A DNA stretch of 8,647 bases from JAICIG01 sp035532215 (GTDB lineage: Bacteria; Planctomycetota; Planctomycetia; Pirellulales; JAICIG01): assembly GCA_035532215.1 (NCBI GenBank), contig DATKRK010000196.1, forward strand, positions 1 to 8,647, read 5' to 3'. Below, piece after piece: positions 6,277-8,647 of the stretch. Within the stretch, counting starts at the first letter, position 1; every line of letters starts with the position of its first letter. The notes under the pieces were generated by a model. It made no database searches, was not told the DNA's origin, and saw nothing but the letters and a program-made list of their open reading frames with translations. The translations under genes were made by a program, and so were the position numbers.

Positions 6277-7320
6277 ATGCGCGGTTCGGTTGGGTTTTTG
6301 ATTGCTGCTTCGGCTTTTATGGCGGCCGCCGGCTGCGGTACGACCAAGTGGTCGGACACGCCCCGGACGGCAACCGAGCAGTTGTTGATTTCCACGGCCG
6401 TCGACCGTGCGATCGACAACATGAACTTCAAGCCGTTGGCGGGCAAGGACGTTTATCTCGACACCGCATTTCTCGAAGGGATCACCGACAAGAATTACCT
6501 CATCAGTTCGTTGCGGCAGCACATGCTGGCGCAAGGCTGCGTGCTGGCGCCGAGCAAGGAGTTGGCGACCTATGTCGTGGAAGCCCGGGCCGGCGCCGTG
6601 GGCACGAACCATCACGACGTGATGCTCGGCATTCCGGCCTTGAGCCTGCCCGGCGCCTCGCTGATGCCCGGCGTCCCCTCGGCGATTCCGGAAATCGCCT
6701 TCGCCAAAACGACCGATCAGAAGGGCGTCGCCAAGCTCGCGGTCTTCGCCTACAACCAAAAGACCGGACAACCCGTTTGGCAATCGGGCGTGTTTCCGAT
6801 CGTCACCGACGCCAAGGATACGTGGATTTTCGGCACCGGCCCGTTTCAGCGCGGATCGATTTACGACCGAACTCACTTTGCGGGCAGCAAGCTGCTCTTC
6901 AGCCGGAAACACCGAAAAGCGACCGAGGCCAAGCACGAGATTCCCGTGACCGCCGAAGCGGTGTTCGACGAACGCCCGGAACTCGTCAAACGCGAATTCC
7001 CGATCGGCGTCTCGCAGGCAAAACCCGCGACGCCGAATGGTCCGGCCGCCGCGCCGGTAACGGGCACGAGCCAGGGTTCGGTCATCGCAGCTAACGGCTC
7101 GGCCTCGACATCCTCAACGCCCTCAACATCGACGCCCGCGGCCAACAGCGGATCGCTGGACGGCTTGCCGACGGGCCGGGTCGTGCGGTTGCCGCCGCTG
7201 GAGCAGGTAGCGCGTCCCGAACTGCAGCAAAAACTCGAAGCGGGCAATTCCGGCTCCGGCGGACAAAAAACGACGAACAGCGGCTCGTCAAGCGCCTTCG
7301 ATCTGTTTAAGCTTCGTTAG
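6277..7320 (+). CDS. Lipoprotein, Planctomycetes-type (DUF6655-like)
   Basis: The protein is 347 aa from the ATG at 6277. The open frame extends upstream to 5947, but the 6277 start places a lipoprotein signal at the N-terminus: MRGSVGFLIAASAFMAAAGC with the lipobox Cys at 20. The mature part begins CGTTKWSDTPRTATEQLLIS (20-39), a text I associate from memory with planctomycete lipoproteins labelled DUF6655; this needs a profile search. Residues about 40-240 form the conserved region (LAGKDVYLDT, YLISSLRQHMLAQGC, LATYVVEARAGAVGT, FAYNQKTGQPVWQSG, IFGTGPFQRG). Residues about 247-345 are a low-complexity tail rich in Ser, Thr, Pro, Gly and Ala, ending FDLFKLR, likely a flexible linker with a short terminal motif. 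Function is unknown; it should be lipid-anchored in the periplasm or outer membrane. AGGTGGA precedes the ATG but is too close to be a good ribosome site. Confidence 0.85.
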   Translation: MRGSVGFLIAASAFMAAAGCGTTKWSDTPRTATEQLLISTAVDRAIDNMNFKPLAGKDVYLDTAFLEGITDKNYLISSLRQHMLAQGCVLAPSKELATYVVEARAGAVGTNHHDVMLGIPALSLPGASLMPGVPSAIPEIAFAKTTDQKGVAKLAVFAYNQKTGQPVWQSGVFPIVTDAKDTWIFGTGPFQRGSIYDRTHFAGSKLLFSRKHRKATEAKHEIPVTAEAVFDERPELVKREFPIGVSQAKPATPNGPAAAPVTGTSQGSVIAANGSASTSSTPSTSTPAANSGSLDGLPTGRVVRLPPLEQVARPELQQKLEAGNSGSGGQKTTNSGSSSAFDLFKLR

Positions 7321-7343
7321 GCGTTGAATCTCTTACGCTAGCC

Positions 7344-7347
7344 GAGG
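7344..7347 (+). promoter_or_regulatory. Weak Shine-Dalgarno site of rmlD
   Basis: GAGG with a 7-base spacer precedes the ATG at 7355. It is short but well placed and agrees with the GxxGxxG motif beginning at residue 7 of this start. Confidence 0.45.
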
Positions 7348-7354
7348 CTGCGAA

Positions 7355-8194
7355 ATGCGGATTGCAATCACAGGAGCGGGCGGGCAACTCGGGGGCGAGT
7401 TGTGTCGCTTGCTGGGCGACGCCGCCGTGGCGTTGGACGTGCCGGAATTCGACCTGACCGACCCCGCGACCGTGCGCCAGCGACTGCTTGAGGTTCGTCC
7501 GATGGCCGTCATCAACACGGCAGCCTACACGCTCGTCGACCGGGCCGAACAAGACCGGGAGCGTTGCTGGAAGATCAACTCTGAAGGCGTCGGCTATTTG
7601 GCCGAGGCCTGCCGCGAGTTGGACTGTCCCTTGGTGCAGATCAGCACCGACTACGTCTTCGGCCGCGACCGGACGCGCAACACTCCTTATCGCGAGGACG
7701 ACGAGCCAGGCCCCGAGGGCGTCTACGCCGAAAGCAAGCTGGGCGGCGAACGCCAAGCGGCCGGCTGGCGAAAGCACGTGATCGTGCGCACTTGCGGCTT
7801 ATACGGCCGGCCGGGGCCGAAGACCGCGGGGGGCAACTTCGTCGAAACGATGCTGCGGCTGGGCAAAGAGCGCGGGCAGTTGCGCGTCGTCGACGATCAG
7901 CATTGCACGCCCAGCTACGTGCCGCACGTGGCGCGCGCGGCGATCTTCCTGGCCCAGGCGAGCGTCTACGGCGTCTTCCACGTGGTGAATTCCGGGGCCA
8001 CGACGTGGCACGACTTCGCCCAGGAAATCTTTCGGCAAGCCGGCCTGAACGTGACGCTCGAGCGCATCAGCACCGCCGAATACGGCGCGGCCGCGCCGCG
8101 ACCCGGTTACAGCCTGCTCGACACGAGCAAGTATCACGCCTTAGGCGGACCGCCCATGCCGGCCTGGCAAGATGCGCTGGCGGAATATTTGGCA

Positions 8195-8206
<12 letters not shown>
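7355..8206 (+). CDS. rmlD: dTDP-4-dehydrorhamnose reductase
   Basis: The 283-aa product has the normal RmlD length. It is a short-chain dehydrogenase/reductase that uses NAD(P)H to reduce dTDP-4-dehydro-L-rhamnose, the last step of dTDP-L-rhamnose synthesis in the cytoplasm. Visible signatures are MRIAITGAGGQLG (1-13, nucleotide-binding glycines), NTAAYTLVDRAEQD (54-67), QISTDYVFG (95-103), the catalytic pair in YAESK (Tyr124, Lys128), VRTCGLYG (144-151), VVDDQHCTPSYVPHVA (178-193) and RPGYSLLDTSK (249-259). The gene lies 34 bases after the lipoprotein on the same strand and could share its transcript. No rmlA, rmlB or rmlC is nearby, so the rest of the pathway must be elsewhere. The stop codon TAG (8204-8206) and the last residues GRR are encoded by the first two units of a heptamer repeat. 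Confidence 0.93.
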
Positions 8207-8334
<128 letters not shown>

Positions 8335-8339
8335 GGGGA

Positions 8340-8531
8340 TTAAGGCCGGAGAGAGCGGATTAGACCGCCGAGCATTCGCGCAACACGCTCGCCGCGCGAT
8401 GCGAAGTCATCGTAGTCGATCTTATGACCTAAATCTCGACAGAGAATGAAGAAATAACGCAGCTCCTCCAACGAGCCTTGAGCGATGTTGTAAAAGTGCG
8501 CTTTGTCCTTAGAGGCCGTAACAAAACGCAT
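8340..8531 (-). pseudogene. Truncated four-helix-bundle (23S rRNA IVS-type) gene
   Basis: From the ATG at 8531 to the TAA at 8340 the frame encodes 63 aa. Residues 7-63 (SKDKAHFYNIAQGSLEELRY, then FFILCRDLG and RVARMLGGLIRSL) resemble the C-terminal half of the four-helix-bundle family first found in 23S rRNA intervening sequences. Family members are usually about 115-130 aa with an N-terminal half containing a SIPANIAEG-like segment. That half is missing: upstream in the same frame the translation reads CPTKRIPAQISCHTVTN, with only a chance-like IPAQI, then reaches a TGA near 8619. The DNA where the N-terminus should lie holds the sigma-54 promoter of the next gene. I read it as a 3' remnant, though a short expressed protein is not excluded. 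No Shine-Dalgarno is clear. Confidence 0.6.
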
Positions 8532-8544
8532 ATTCGTTACAGTG

Positions 8545-8559
8545 TGGCACGATATTTGC
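8545..8559 (+). promoter_or_regulatory. Sigma-54 (RpoN) -24/-12 promoter
   Basis: TGGCACGATATTTGC matches the sigma-54 consensus TGGCAC-N5-TTGC at every defined base. The invariant GG (8546-8547) and GC (8558-8559) are 10 bases apart, as required. Transcription should start near 8571, about 41 bases before the ATG at 8612, and a strong ribosome site lies between them. Sigma-54 promoters need an enhancer-binding activator; its site would be expected 80-200 bases upstream, in or near the heptamer array and gene remnant, but I could not identify one. Confidence 0.8.
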
Positions 8560-8569
8560 GCCGGGATTC

Positions 8570-8595
8570 TCTTGGTTGGACAATGGAAACCAAGA
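8570..8595 (+). promoter_or_regulatory. Hairpin at the predicted 5' end of the sigma-54 transcript
   Basis: TCTTGGTT (8570-8577) pairs perfectly with AACCAAGA (8588-8595) around a 10-base loop, GGACAATGGA. The stem begins almost at the start point predicted from the -12 element and ends 3 bases before the Shine-Dalgarno. It could protect the mRNA 5' end or modulate translation. The loop carries two GGA triplets and the ribosome site a third, a pattern compatible with CsrA-type binding, but that is speculative. Confidence 0.5.
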
Positions 8596-8598
8596 ACG

Positions 8599-8605
8599 AA
8601 AGGAG
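8599..8605 (+). promoter_or_regulatory. Strong Shine-Dalgarno site of the gene entering at 8612
   Basis: AAAGGAG lies 6 bases before the ATG at 8612. It is the strongest ribosome site in the window and, with the sigma-54 promoter, supports a real gene despite only 12 visible codons. Confidence 0.75.
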
Positions 8606-8611
8606 TCTGCC

Positions 8612-8647
8612 ATGGCGAGGATCATGCTACCTGCGGGGCTTTGGGAA
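8612..8647 (+). CDS. 5' end of an unidentified sigma-54-dependent gene (partial)
   Basis: Only MARIMLPAGLWE is visible before the window ends, too little to assign a family. The start is supported by AAAGGAG at an ideal 6-base spacing, a consensus sigma-54 promoter 53 bases upstream, and a hairpin in the leader. There is no obvious signal peptide in these 12 residues. The gene's control suggests a conditional response, such as nitrogen status, motility or surface structures, or stress, but the sequence does not say which. Confidence 0.6.
   Translation, partial: MARIMLPAGLWE

Noticed and set aside
8532..8618. In-frame upstream text with IPAQI as the missing N-terminus of the four-helix-bundle protein
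   Set aside because: The spacing from IPAQI to KDKAHFYN does not fit the family's IPANIAEG spacing. There is no ATG before the TGA, and the same DNA is accounted for by the sigma-54 promoter and leader.

Overview
The window is GC-rich and gene-dense. It looks like a chromosomal segment of a planctomycete, probably Pirellulales-like. That is an inference from the Planctomycetes-type lipoprotein with a GCGTTK.SDT..TATEQ N-terminus, a multiheme cytochrome with a carboxypeptidase-regulatory-like domain, mostly weak Shine-Dalgarno sequences, and abundant short palindromic repeats. No database search was possible.

Layout. (1) Positions 1-62 hold the last 19 codons of a + strand gene. They are nearly identical to the 3' end of a pentaheme c-type cytochrome gene on the - strand (429-2006), so two paralogs sit tail to tail. 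The 366 bp between them is almost mirror-symmetric: three 26-bp hairpin units in one orientation, a long central hairpin, and three units in the opposite orientation. (2) Divergent from the cytochrome is a 609-aa predicted exported protein of unknown function (2284-4113). (3) A convergent intergenic gap carries a 135-bp MITE-like element with 15-bp inverted ends and a perfect 54-bp palindrome. (4) An FGGY carbohydrate kinase, most like sedoheptulokinase, lies on the - strand (4362-5804). (5) A 472-bp divergent region holds candidate TATAAT promoters for both flanking genes. (6) A lipoprotein (6277-7320) is followed after 34 bp by a dTDP-4-dehydrorhamnose reductase, RmlD (7355-8206). (7) The rmlD stop codon lies inside a 20-copy heptamer minisatellite (8195-8334). 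(8) Next comes an N-terminally truncated 23S-rRNA-IVS-type four-helix-bundle gene on the - strand. (9) Finally, a textbook sigma-54 (-24/-12) promoter, a hairpin at the predicted transcript 5' end and a strong Shine-Dalgarno lead into a gene that runs off the window at 8612.

The genes do not form one pathway. The cytochrome pair points to periplasmic electron transfer, the kinase to sugar-phosphate metabolism, and RmlD to dTDP-rhamnose synthesis for surface polysaccharide. The most unusual material is between genes: the mirror-image hairpin array, the MITE-like palindrome, the heptamer repeat that supplies a stop codon, and the sigma-54 leader. I did not find a clear multi-gene novel system.
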